Of a stretch of 15,156 bases of DNA, positions 6,800 to 14,327 are shown in pieces. The stretch is from positions 1 through 15,156 of the forward strand of contig JAGFXW010000030.1 in NCBI GenBank assembly GCA_017861495.1, given 5' to 3'. Position 1 is the stretch's first letter; the number at the start of each line of letters is the position of its first letter. The DNA comes from Bacillota bacterium. GTDB taxonomy: Bacteria; Bacillota_C; Negativicutes; CTSoil-072. Position numbers and translations under genes: made by a program. The notes below the pieces were generated by a model. The model saw only the letters and a program-made list of their open reading frames with translations, made no database searches and was not told where the DNA came from.

Positions 6800-7567
6800 C
6801 TAAATGGCATACACTTTATCTGCAGCTTCACTGTCAACTACTTCGTCATTTTTCATTACCTTGTCCAAAATTAGCCGTTCAAAATAAGCGAAGTTACTGT
6901 CTTTCACCCGTGGGCGGGCGAGAGTTATTTTTTTATCCATGGCAATTTTTCCATCTTCAATCACTACAACCCGGTCCGCCAAATAAATGGCTTCGTTCAC
7001 ATCGTGGGTAACCAAAACCACCGTAAAACCCTGTTCTTTCCATAGTTTCTCGATGAGGATCTGCATGTTAATCCGCGTCAACGCATCCAGAGCCCCCAGC
7101 GGTTCATCCAGCAGCAGCAATTGGGGTTCTCCCGCCAGGGCGCGGGCCAAAGACACCCGCTGTTTCTGTCCGCCAGATAGGATCAATGGCCATTCTTCCG
7201 CCTTCATTACCAGATCTACTTCTTGCAAAGCATGAAGGACTTTCTCCTTACTGCGGTCTTTCGAGCCCAGTGCGACATTTTCCCAGACCGTCTTCCATGG
7301 CAGCAGCCTTGCTTCCTGGAACAGGTACCGTACTGCCGGATTAATCTTTTTTACCGGCGCATCGTTTAAAGTAATCTGGCCGTTCGTCGGAACCTCAAGA
7401 CTGGAAATCAGCCGTAATAACGTACTCTTTCCGCAGCCGCTGTGCCCGACCAGGGCCACAAATTCACCCGGTTCTATGGTAAGGTTAATATTTTTTAATA
7501 CATGGACGTCACCGAAGGATTTATTTAAATTTTGTATGTTGATTTCAAAGCCTTTACTGTCGCTCAT
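6800..7567 (-). CDS. ssuB: ABC transporter ATPase, SsuB/TauB type
   Basis: A 255-residue ATPase that powers import through the adjacent permease. Walker A is GHSGCGKST (41-49), the Q-loop is FQEARLLPW (83-91, typical of sulfonate/nitrate/taurine importers), the signature is LSGGQ (130-134), Walker B is LLLLDEP (150-156) and the switch His is His188 in VTHDV. AGGAG precedes the ATG at 7567, and the gap from the permease is 12 nt. The tail after about 215 is variable. The symbol marks the family; whether the cargo is an alkanesulfonate is unproven. Confidence 0.9.
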   Translation of the reverse strand: MSDSKGFEINIQNLNKSFGDVHVLKNINLTIEPGEFVALVGHSGCGKSTLLRLISSLEVPTNGQITLNDAPVKKINPAVRYLFQEARLLPWKTVWENVALGSKDRSKEKVLHALQEVDLVMKAEEWPLILSGGQKQRVSLARALAGEPQLLLLDEPLGALDALTRINMQILIEKLWKEQGFTVVLVTHDVNEAIYLADRVVVIEDGKIAMDKKITLARPRVKDSNFAYFERLILDKVMKNDEVVDSEAADKVYAI

Positions 7568-7579
7568 AGTATTCTCCTA

Positions 7580-8362
7580 TTACGCTTTTCTGTAATTGGG
7601 GTGCCATCGCAAAACCCTTTTTTCAATCACCCCTGCCGCTAAGTCGGAAATGCTTCCCAACACAGCATATATAAGCAAACTCAGTACGATTACATCCATA
7701 AGCATAAACTCCCTGGCGTTCGTTGCCATAAACCCGATCCCCGACTTGGCAGCGACCGTTTCCGCGACAATCAGAGTTAGCCACATACGTCCCAGCGATT
7801 GACGGACGCCAATCATGATCGACGATAACGCTCCAGGGAAAATAATATCTTTGAACACTTCAAACCGGGTCAGGCCATACGTTTTTCCCATTTCAATCAG
7901 ACTCTTGTCAACGTACCGAATCCCATGAAAAGTGTTCAGATAGATGGGGAAAAACGTTCCCAGCGAAATCAAAACAATTTTAGCGGTTTCACCGATGCCA
8001 AACCAGATAAGGATCAACGGCATCATCGCCAGATGCGGAACATTCCGGATCATTTGGATGGGGGTATTTAAAATCGCTTCTGCCAAACGGAACTGTCCGT
8101 TTACTACACCCAACAAAAAACCGATCAGCCCGCCGATTACAAAGCCCATTATTGCTCTCATACTACTAATCTCAAGGTTCTTCGCTAAAGTACCGTCTTT
8201 TATTAAGCGGCCGACGGCGATCCCAACATCCCCCGGAGGGGGAAATAAACTCATACTGCTTTGTCCCAGGGTTATGGCATACCAGAATATCAGTACGATG
8301 AATGGTATACTCCAAGAAAGCGCCAAATCGCTGATTGCAAACCGATTGCCCAAATTCTCCAC
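7580..8362 (-). CDS. ssuC: ABC transporter permease, SsuC/TauC type
   Basis: A 260-residue inner-membrane protein with about six hydrophobic segments (roughly 15-33, 68-88, 108-122, 128-145, 190-205 and 222-245). The EAA loop that docks the ATPase is EMGKTYGLTRFEVFKDIIFPG (157-177). The family start motif LFPPPGDV is at 39-46. The frame begins at a GTG (8362) with AAGGA only 4 nt upstream. A TTG at 8353 with GAGGTGG before it is an alternative start, shortening the protein by 3 residues. The stop of the upstream ssuA lies 8 nt away, so translation is probably coupled. Confidence 0.9.
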   Translation of the reverse strand: MENLGNRFAISDLALSWSIPFIVLIFWYAITLGQSSMSLFPPPGDVGIAVGRLIKDGTLAKNLEISSMRAIMGFVIGGLIGFLLGVVNGQFRLAEAILNTPIQMIRNVPHLAMMPLILIWFGIGETAKIVLISLGTFFPIYLNTFHGIRYVDKSLIEMGKTYGLTRFEVFKDIIFPGALSSIMIGVRQSLGRMWLTLIVAETVAAKSGIGFMATNAREFMLMDVIVLSLLIYAVLGSISDLAAGVIEKRVLRWHPNYRKA

Positions 8363-8370
8363 CTCTTCCT

Positions 8371-9414
8371 TTACTGGTACTGCTTAAATTTGCTGATTTC
8401 TGCATCAAAAGAACGGTCAAAAATTTTGCTGATATCAATTTCACCTCTTATCAGCCCTATTTTGATAAACGTATTGACGATATCTTGTTCAGACACAATA
8501 GTGGCAGCGTCAATCGGCACAATTCTTGTTTTGGTCTGCTGATTTTCTTCATTATATTGTTGCAAAAAGTCTGGTACTTTTTGATTGATTTGCGGCGCAT
8601 AATAGGCGGCCCATTTTTCCGGGTTTTGTCTGGCCCATTCATGCGCTTCATTATATCGGGACAGATAATCGACAATCGCCGCATGCTTTTTCGGATCTCG
8701 TATCGCATCCGGTGTTGCATACCAGTAAAAATCGCCGGAAAGAATATTCGTTGCCGGTTGCAGCGTTACCGCACCTTTGGCATGCGCGGAACGGATCGCG
8801 TTCCCATAACTGGCAAGCGCATCGACTTCCCCCGTCAATAAGGCCGACAAACCATCCGACGTTGTCATCGCGATAGGTTCTACGTCAGTCCAGGAAAGGC
8901 CGGCATTTTCGAGCATTTTCGCCAGGAAATAATGAGCCGTTGTACTCTTAACATAAGCAACTTTTTTCCCTTTTAAATCTTGTACCGCTTTGATGGGTGA
9001 ATTCGCCGGAACAATTAATTCTTGCTCCAAAGTGGTTGATTTTTTCGTAGCGATAATTTTCAGATTACCGCCATTTCTTCCCTGTGAGGCAAAGATCGGC
9101 GGGATCTGGCTGCCGGTTCCTAAATCGATCTGGTTTGCGGCCATTGCTTCCAACACGAGATTTCCACCTTGCATCACGTGGAATTCCACCTTATACGGTG
9201 TTTTGTCCAACCCTGCCGCTTCTAACAAGGACTGTCCGTTTCTCCCTTCCGCGGCGGCAATGCGCAGGACTACCCCGGAAAGGTCCGCGTCGGAGTTTGT
9301 AGCAACAGTGGTTTTCTTAATACTCTCATTCTCTGCTTTGGAATTTCCGCAACCTACTACGATGAGTGGTAATAGCAACAATAAGAATAGCAATAGTACT
9401 TTAAGATTTTTCAT
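8371..9414 (-). CDS. ssuA: ABC transporter substrate-binding lipoprotein, SsuA/TauA type
   Basis: A 347-residue lipoprotein of the sulfonate/nitrate/taurine-binding family. The signal peptide is MKNLK plus a long Leu-rich core and the lipobox VVGC, with Cys22 as the lipidated residue. The mature part shows the family features GGNLVLEAMAANQIDLG (near 80) and DLKGKKVAYVKST (near 140). GAGGGG lies 8 nt before the ATG at 9414. A GTG at 9435 would swallow that site and is rejected. Position first in the operon, behind a promoter, leader terminator and inverted repeat, fits a regulated uptake system. Cargo could be a sulfonate or another small organic anion; the binding pocket cannot be read with confidence. 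Confidence 0.9.
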   Translation of the reverse strand: MKNLKVLLLFLLLLLPLIVVGCGNSKAENESIKKTTVATNSDADLSGVVLRIAAAEGRNGQSLLEAAGLDKTPYKVEFHVMQGGNLVLEAMAANQIDLGTGSQIPPIFASQGRNGGNLKIIATKKSTTLEQELIVPANSPIKAVQDLKGKKVAYVKSTTAHYFLAKMLENAGLSWTDVEPIAMTTSDGLSALLTGEVDALASYGNAIRSAHAKGAVTLQPATNILSGDFYWYATPDAIRDPKKHAAIVDYLSRYNEAHEWARQNPEKWAAYYAPQINQKVPDFLQQYNEENQQTKTRIVPIDAATIVSEQDIVNTFIKIGLIRGEIDISKIFDRSFDAEISKFKQYQ

Positions 9415-9454
9415 TTTTCCAGCCCCTCTTATCACATTTTTTAATTCCTTACGC

Positions 9455-9488
9455 CTCTATCGATAAAGTGCACGGTTTATCGATAGAG
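9455..9488. repeat. 13-bp perfect inverted repeat before ssuA (candidate operator)
   Basis: CTCTATCGATAAA (9455-9467) and TTTATCGATAGAG (9476-9488) are exact reverse complements with an 8-bp spacer. Each arm itself contains the palindrome TATCGATA (9458-9465 and 9478-9485), 20 bp centre to centre, about two helical turns. It lies downstream of the predicted promoter and leader terminator and 40 bp upstream of the ssuA ATG. There is no U-tract, so it is not a terminator. Either a protein binds it as DNA or it folds as an RNA hairpin. Confidence 0.75.
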
Positions 9489-9500
9489 AATCCTTGGGTA

Positions 9501-9539
9501 AAATAAAAAAGAGACCAATTCCTGTTCGGAATCAGTCTC
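9501..9539 (-). terminator. Intrinsic terminator in the ssuA leader (candidate attenuator)
   Basis: In the minus-strand RNA, GAGACUGAUUCC (9539-9528) pairs with GGAAUUGGUCUC (9522-9511) over 12 bp, including two U-G wobbles, with a 5-nt loop, followed by UUUUUUAUUU. The two wobbles would be C-A mismatches in plus-strand RNA, so the element is minus-strand. It ends about 65 nt after the predicted start point and about 87 nt before the ssuA ATG. Confidence 0.8.
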
Positions 9540-9571
9540 CAGTTATCTGGTCAACCAACTTACTTGTGACT

Positions 9572-9600
9572 ATAATAAACTGCTTCATTGGATTTGTCAA
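9572..9600 (-). promoter_or_regulatory. Promoter of the ssuABC/enolase-superfamily/DUF1847 operon
   Basis: On the minus strand TTGACA (forward 9595-9600) and TATTAT (forward 9572-9577) are spaced by 17 bp. The predicted start point is near 9565. Confidence 0.75.
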
Positions 9601-9708
9601 GGCATGTTTCGTTTTCTTTCTCCACAAACCGGCCGTCATCTTTAGTCCTAGGCATTTTAACCAAAATCATTGTTTCGCATTGTTTGCTAATCATTTTTAC
9701 ATACCAAA
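9601..9708. other. Gene-free AT-rich spacer
   Basis: Part of the 9415-9766 gap. Between the ssu promoter and the hairpin after acrB I find no reading frame with a ribosome site, no repeat and no RNA gene. The rest of the gap holds the leader elements listed separately. Confidence 0.5.
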
Positions 9709-9745
9709 CAGCAACGTGTTCCATCTAAAACAGAACACGTTGCTG
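9709..9745 (-). terminator. Strong hairpin after acrB, probable terminator
   Basis: CAGCAACGTGTTC (9709-9721) and GAACACGTTGCTG (9733-9745) form a perfect 13-bp stem with an 11-nt loop, 22 nt after the acrB stop. On the minus strand only UUU follows (then GG), so the U-tract is poor. It may still terminate or protect the 3' end of the efflux mRNA. Confidence 0.55.
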
Positions 9746-9766
9746 CCCACAAGCACGTTGAATCAT

Positions 9767-12700
9767 CTACCGCGCTTTGATCCTTTGTGTCACTTTTTCT
9801 ACCAGTACAAACAGAATCGGGATCAGAAAAATCCCCAGGGTTGTGGCCATAAACATGCCTCCGACCACCGCAGTCCCCATGGAATTTCTGGCCCCGGCGC
9901 CGGCCCCACTCGCAAGCGCCAATGGAATACAGCCGATAATAAAGGCCAATGAAGTCATCAGGATCGGCCGCAGCCGCAGTTTGGCCGCCTCAATCGCCGC
10001 CTGGACCGGTTCCATGCCTCTATCTACCCTGACTTTGGCAAACTCCACAATCAGGATCGCGTTCTTCGCCGCCAAACCAATCAGCATCACCAAACCTATT
10101 TGCATATAAATGCTGTTTTCCAACGCAGTAACATACTGAAACAGGAACGCGCCAAACATCCCGGTTGGAACCGAAAGCAGCACGGCAAACGGTACGCTCC
10201 AGCTTTCATAAAGAGCGGCCAGGCACAAAAAGACAAACACAATCGCCATACCAAATACGATCGGCGCCCGCCCGCTGGAAATCTTCTCCTCGCGGCTCTG
10301 TCCGGACCATTCATACGTATAGCCGGACGGCAGCGTTTGCGCCGCAACTTCTTCCAACGCGGTCATCGCCTGGCCGGAACTGTAGCCTGTGGCTTGTGTG
10401 CCGTTGATCTGCACTGACTTAACGCCGTTATAGCGTGAAACCATCGAGGACGCGTTTACGCTTTTCGCCTTCAATAAGGTATTCAACGGAACCATTACAT
10501 CATTAGAGCTTTTTACATACAAATACCGCGTCGCGTTGGGATCGCCCCGGAACGCCGTGTCTGCCTGCACAATCACCTTATACACCCGGCCAAATTTATT
10601 AAAATCGTTTACCTCGGCGCCGGCAAAATAAGTCTGCAAGGCGGTGAATACATCATCCAGTTCTACACCCATCTGATGAGCCTTCTCGCGGTCGACCTCA
10701 TACTCATAACCCGGAGTACTGGATTTGAAATTCGAAGTAATAGAAGCAATTTCCGGACGTTCCTTGGCTGCTGCCACAAAATTCTGGGCAACCGTATCCA
10801 GATCCGTTAACGAACCGCCGTTGCGATCTTCCAGCATCAAGGTAAAACCGCCCACCATGCCCAACCCAGGCAAACTAGCCGGGGCAAACGCGATAACTGA
10901 TCCCTCTTGTAACTGCATCCCGCTTTTAAAGGTTTGGCCTACTTCCGCTTTTACCTTTAATTCCGGTTTTTCCCTCTGTCCCCAAGATTCGAGTTCAACA
11001 AACATGGTTCCCGCGCTGCTTTTACTGCCGCCGCTCAAGATATCCATCCCGGACAAACCCATTACATTGGCAACCCCCGGCTGCGATTTGATCTGTTCGG
11101 CAAGCTTTTCTACCGTTTCAATCGTCCGGTTTAAGCTGGCTGCTTCCGGCAGGTTAACGGATGCAATGTAAAACCCCTGGTCCTCATCCGGCACGAACGA
11201 CGTCGGAACCAATTTATACAAACTGCCGGTCAAAATTAATAATACGCCCAGCAAAACAACGCACATCCGGGCCTGAGGAACCAAGCTGAGCAAGCCGTTC
11301 CCATATTTCTCCACCGTTCGTTCAAACCAGTGGTTAAACGCCCCGAAAAACCGTTCCAAAAAGCCGCTGTGGGCGTTCGGATCATGCGGCTTCAGTAACA
11401 TTGTGCACAAAGCCGGTGTAAGCGAAAGCGCTACAACCGCCGACAACGCCATCGACACAACAATCGTCAAAGCAAACTGTTTGTACAAAATCCCCATCAT
11501 GCCGCTGAAAAAAGCCACCGGAATAAATACCGACGCTAAAACAAAAGCAATCGCCACCACCGGCCCGGAAACTTCGCTCATGGCCCGTTTCGTCGCTTCC
11601 AGCGGCGAAAGGCCGGAATAACGCATATGATGTTCAACTGCTTCAATCACCACGATCGCGTCATCCACCACCAAGCCGATTGCTAACACCATCGCAAACA
11701 TCGTGAGGGTGTTGATGGTAAAACCCAAGACGCTGAACGCGCCGAAGGTTCCCAGCAACGATACCGGAATCGCCAGTAAAGGAATCAGCGTTGCCCGCCA
11801 GCTCTGCAAAAAGATGAATACAACCACCACAACCAAAAACAATGCTTCGCCAAAGGTTTTGGCAACCTCAATCATCGATTCACGCACAAATTTGGTATTA
11901 TCCACAACAATTTTATATTCCATCCCCGGCGGGAAATTCTTTGCTGCCGCTTCTAACGCGGTTTTCACCTTGCTGATCGTCTCCAACGCATTGGCATCAC
12001 TGGTTAATTTCACGGCAAAACCGGCGCCGATATGGCCGTTGATCATCCCTTTGTAGCTGTATTCTTTGCTGCCCAACTCTACCCGGGCAATATCTTTCAG
12101 CCGCGTAAAAGAACCGTCGGCATTGGAACTAATAATGATGTTTTCAAACTCGCTTGTCTCGCTGAGGCGCCCTTTGACACGGGCTGTATATTGAAACGCT
12201 TGCTCGGAAGCAACCGGCATTTTTCCGATCGTCCCGGCTGCCGCCTGGACATTTTGCGTCTCGATCGCGTTCGTTACCGCAGACAGCGCTATTCCGCGCT
12301 GCGCCATTTTATCCGGCTGCAGCCAAATCCGCATGCTGTAATCCGAACCAAACGCCATGACATCGCCAACACCCTTGATCCGTTTCAGATCATCAATCAG
12401 ATAAATATTTCCGTAGTTTTTCATGAAATTATCGGAATACTGATCATTCGGGGACCATAGGTTAAAAATCAACGCCATATCCTGCGAAGCCTTCCGGGTC
12501 GTGACACCAGCCGTCTGAACCGTACCAGGCAGCGACGCCGTGGCCGATGCAACCCTATTTTGCGTCTGCACAGCCGCGGTATCGGAGTCCTTACCCGATT
12601 CAAATTGGATACTTAGCGAATAGGAGCCAGCATCCGTACTGGCAGAAGACATTGAAACCATGCCCTCAACCCCGTTGATCTGTTCTTCAATAATCTGCGC

Positions 12701-12883
12701 GACAGTCTGGTCAACCACTTCGGCGTTGGCACCCTGGTAACTGGTACTGACCGATACCGTGGGCGGAGAAATCTGCGGATACTGGGCAACCGGCAAATTG
12801 AAGACGGATATCACACCCAACAGCGTAATAATCAGCGACAAAACAATCGCGAATACCGGACGGTTGATGAAAAAATTAGCCAT
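9767..12883 (-). CDS. acrB: RND multidrug efflux transporter, AcrB/MexB (HAE1) family
   Basis: A 1038-residue inner-membrane pump that exports drugs or hydrophobic compounds by proton antiport through a tripartite complex. The N-terminal membrane anchor MANFFINRPVFAIVLSLI is typical. The proton-relay residues fall at the same positions as in E. coli AcrB: Asp407 and Asp408 in GLVVDDAIVV, and Lys940 in GLAAKNAILIVEF. Two large periplasmic loops (about 30-340 and 560-870) and the internal duplication are present. Length is standard and no frame break is seen. AGGGGG precedes the ATG at 12883, and the gap from the adaptor gene is 11 nt. Expression should follow the promoter at 14259-14287 under the adjacent MarR. 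The symbol denotes the family; the substrate range is unknown. Confidence 0.95.
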   Translation of the reverse strand: MANFFINRPVFAIVLSLIITLLGVISVFNLPVAQYPQISPPTVSVSTSYQGANAEVVDQTVAQIIEEQINGVEGMVSMSSASTDAGSYSLSIQFESGKDSDTAAVQTQNRVASATASLPGTVQTAGVTTRKASQDMALIFNLWSPNDQYSDNFMKNYGNIYLIDDLKRIKGVGDVMAFGSDYSMRIWLQPDKMAQRGIALSAVTNAIETQNVQAAAGTIGKMPVASEQAFQYTARVKGRLSETSEFENIIISSNADGSFTRLKDIARVELGSKEYSYKGMINGHIGAGFAVKLTSDANALETISKVKTALEAAAKNFPPGMEYKIVVDNTKFVRESMIEVAKTFGEALFLVVVVVFIFLQSWRATLIPLLAIPVSLLGTFGAFSVLGFTINTLTMFAMVLAIGLVVDDAIVVIEAVEHHMRYSGLSPLEATKRAMSEVSGPVVAIAFVLASVFIPVAFFSGMMGILYKQFALTIVVSMALSAVVALSLTPALCTMLLKPHDPNAHSGFLERFFGAFNHWFERTVEKYGNGLLSLVPQARMCVVLLGVLLILTGSLYKLVPTSFVPDEDQGFYIASVNLPEAASLNRTIETVEKLAEQIKSQPGVANVMGLSGMDILSGGSKSSAGTMFVELESWGQREKPELKVKAEVGQTFKSGMQLQEGSVIAFAPASLPGLGMVGGFTLMLEDRNGGSLTDLDTVAQNFVAAAKERPEIASITSNFKSSTPGYEYEVDREKAHQMGVELDDVFTALQTYFAGAEVNDFNKFGRVYKVIVQADTAFRGDPNATRYLYVKSSNDVMVPLNTLLKAKSVNASSMVSRYNGVKSVQINGTQATGYSSGQAMTALEEVAAQTLPSGYTYEWSGQSREEKISSGRAPIVFGMAIVFVFLCLAALYESWSVPFAVLLSVPTGMFGAFLFQYVTALENSIYMQIGLVMLIGLAAKNAILIVEFAKVRVDRGMEPVQAAIEAAKLRLRPILMTSLAFIIGCIPLALASGAGAGARNSMGTAVVGGMFMATTLGIFLIPILFVLVEKVTQRIKAR

Positions 12884-12894
12884 GCAAACGCCCC

Positions 12895-14067
12895 CTATTG
12901 TTTCACCGGAGTCTGTACATCATCCGGCTGCACCATCGTAACATTCAATGCGGTCCCTTGTTTCACTTTGTCGATCCCGTCGACCACAATCGTCTCTCCC
13001 GCTGCAAGACCCGACTCAACAATCCAAAAGGCGCCGACTTTATTGCCCATTTTTACCGGCCGGATATCGGCTGTATTGTCCGCCGTAACGACCGTAATAA
13101 AGGTACTGTCCAGCAGTTCCTTTACGGCCTTCTGCGGAACAAGCAAAGCCCCTTTACGCACATCGCCATGCATAACAATCTTGGCAAACATCCCCGGCAG
13201 CAGCATATGCTGCGGATTATCGAAAGAGGCCTTGATGGTAATTGTGCCGGTTGTATCACCAACTCCTTTATCGATCTGTTCAATGTATCCGCTTAATGAA
13301 TATTCCTGTCCATTGCCGAGGACCAGCGTAAGATTATTTTTCAAATACTCCGGCAAAACCCCATTCCCTAATCTGACAAAATTCAAATAGTCATTTTCAC
13401 TCATGCTAAACTGCACCCAAATTGGATCCAGCGAAGAGATTGTCGCCATCGTCGTCGAACCCGCCGTAACATACTGGCCAATGCTTATATCATTGACGTC
13501 AATGCGTCCGTCGACCGGCGAAACAATCAGGGTATCCTGTTGGTCCTCGTATGCCTGTTGCAGAGCAGCCCGGCAAACGGCAACGGCAGCTTCGTTTTCC
13601 GCTGCCTGCGCCTCCTGCGCATCCAGCGTCTGCTGCGAAACCCCTTTTACTGCGGCCAACCTTTGATACCGTTCCAGATCTTTTTCCGAATTGTTCAACG
13701 TCGCCTGCGCTTTCAAGAGAGAAGCGTTCGCCGAACGGATGGCCGAACGATATTGCTTGTCGTCAATTTGAAATAACGGCTGTCCCTGCGATACCGTATC
13801 TCCGCCTTTCACCATCTTGGCGATGATATTGCCCGACACTTTCGACATAATTTTGACTTCGTTTTTCGATTTTATCTTGCCGGCAAATTCATTCGTGACC
13901 GGGGTATCCCTCTGCACAACTTGCGTAGCCTTGACCGCTGCGCTTTGCGGCACTCCAGCCGCAGCCGATGACTTTGCCTGGAAAAAATTTCGTCCGGCAA
14001 CGATGCCTATCACCATCAGTACTATGGCAATTCCTGCGTACAAATACCGTAACTGCTTCCCCTTCAT
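12895..14067 (-). CDS. acrA: RND efflux periplasmic adaptor, AcrA/MexA family
   Basis: A 390-residue adaptor linking the RND pump to the outer-membrane channel. The N-terminus is a single membrane segment (about 8-26) without a lipobox Cys, so it is anchored by its helix rather than by lipid. Then come a lipoyl half (VSGNIIAKMVKGGDTVSQGQPLF, about 78-100), an alpha-helical hairpin (about 108-180, Ala/Gln-rich with EKDLERYQRL), the second lipoyl half (VSPVDGRIDVNDISIGQYV) and beta-barrel and membrane-proximal parts. The start at 14067 is chosen because AGGGAGG lies 7 nt upstream; the longer frame from 14088 would include that site. A decayed piece of a tolC gene ends 29 nt upstream. Confidence 0.93.
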   Translation of the reverse strand: MKGKQLRYLYAGIAIVLMVIGIVAGRNFFQAKSSAAAGVPQSAAVKATQVVQRDTPVTNEFAGKIKSKNEVKIMSKVSGNIIAKMVKGGDTVSQGQPLFQIDDKQYRSAIRSANASLLKAQATLNNSEKDLERYQRLAAVKGVSQQTLDAQEAQAAENEAAVAVCRAALQQAYEDQQDTLIVSPVDGRIDVNDISIGQYVTAGSTTMATISSLDPIWVQFSMSENDYLNFVRLGNGVLPEYLKNNLTLVLGNGQEYSLSGYIEQIDKGVGDTTGTITIKASFDNPQHMLLPGMFAKIVMHGDVRKGALLVPQKAVKELLDSTFITVVTADNTADIRPVKMGNKVGAFWIVESGLAAGETIVVDGIDKVKQGTALNVTMVQPDDVQTPVKQ

Positions 14068-14096
14068 GATGCTTCCTCCCTGTTCCATTCGTTGTT

Positions 14097-14138
14097 TTAC
14101 CGCATCGGCAAGCCCATTGCCTGTTCCAGCTTAGCTTT
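14097..14138 (-). pseudogene. Remnant of the 3' end of a tolC-family gene
   Basis: On the minus strand these 42 bp encode KAKLEQAMGLPMR and a stop. The intact tolC-type gene at the right edge ends KAKLEQAMGLPVQ plus stop (14852-14893). DNA identity over the 14 codons is 36 of 42. Within the shared KAKLEQAMGLP all nucleotide differences are synonymous, so the two copies diverged under coding constraint. Upstream of the remnant the sequence changes to AT-rich promoter DNA, so the rest of this copy is lost. No ribosome site precedes a start that would translate it. Confidence 0.7.
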
Positions 14139-14216
14139 ATCGAAAAACTTTTTCTTTGTTTTTGATTTGATTTTCATCTCATTTATATTTGGTTTATGAT
14201 ATAATGTATATATAAG

Positions 14217-14238
14217 TTGATTATCAATTTTTATTGAT
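14217..14238. promoter_or_regulatory. Candidate MarR operator (overlapping inverted repeats)
   Basis: TTGATTATCAA (14217-14227) is a perfect odd palindrome, and ATCAAT/ATTGAT (14223-14228 and 14233-14238) is a perfect 6-bp inverted repeat with a 4-bp spacer. The site covers the -35 hexamer of the marR promoter and lies just downstream of the predicted acrAB start point, so a bound repressor could block both. MarR proteins favour short AT-rich palindromes of this kind. Confidence 0.5.
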
Positions 14239-14263
14239 TGTAAATATTTATGTACTATATAAT
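14234..14263 (+). promoter_or_regulatory. Promoter of marR
   Basis: TTGATT (14234-14239) and TATAAT (14258-14263) are 18 bp apart on the plus strand; the start point should be near 14270, about 58 nt before the marR start. Its -10 hexamer overlaps the -10 of the opposing acrAB promoter. Confidence 0.6.
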
Positions 14264-14287
14264 AGTCCTTTATTTTTACCCTGTCAA
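14259..14287 (-). promoter_or_regulatory. Promoter of acrA-acrB
   Basis: On the minus strand TTGACA (forward 14282-14287) and TATTAT (forward 14259-14264) are 17 bp apart. The predicted start point is near 14252, giving a leader of about 185 nt that contains the operator-like repeats and the tolC remnant. Confidence 0.7.
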
Positions 14288-14327
14288 CACCTAATCCATT
14301 TACAGAAAGAACTAAGGAGTGATTTTT

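Noticed and set aside
9415..9435. GTG start at 9435 adding seven residues to the substrate-binding lipoprotein
   Set aside because: The extension contains the GAGGGG ribosome site of the ATG at 9414 and would spoil the normal lipoprotein signal peptide.
9501..9565. Known riboswitch (S-box, T-box or guanidine type) before the sulfonate-type transporter
   Set aside because: The leader before the terminator is only about 30 nt and lacks the conserved cores of these classes.
10096..12460. Several open frames within the acrB region on both strands
   Set aside because: The RND transporter frame is intact with every hallmark residue; the others are frame shadows.
14068..14088. Longer N-terminus of the AcrA-type protein from 14088
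   Set aside because: The extra codons are the AGGGAGG ribosome site for the ATG at 14067.
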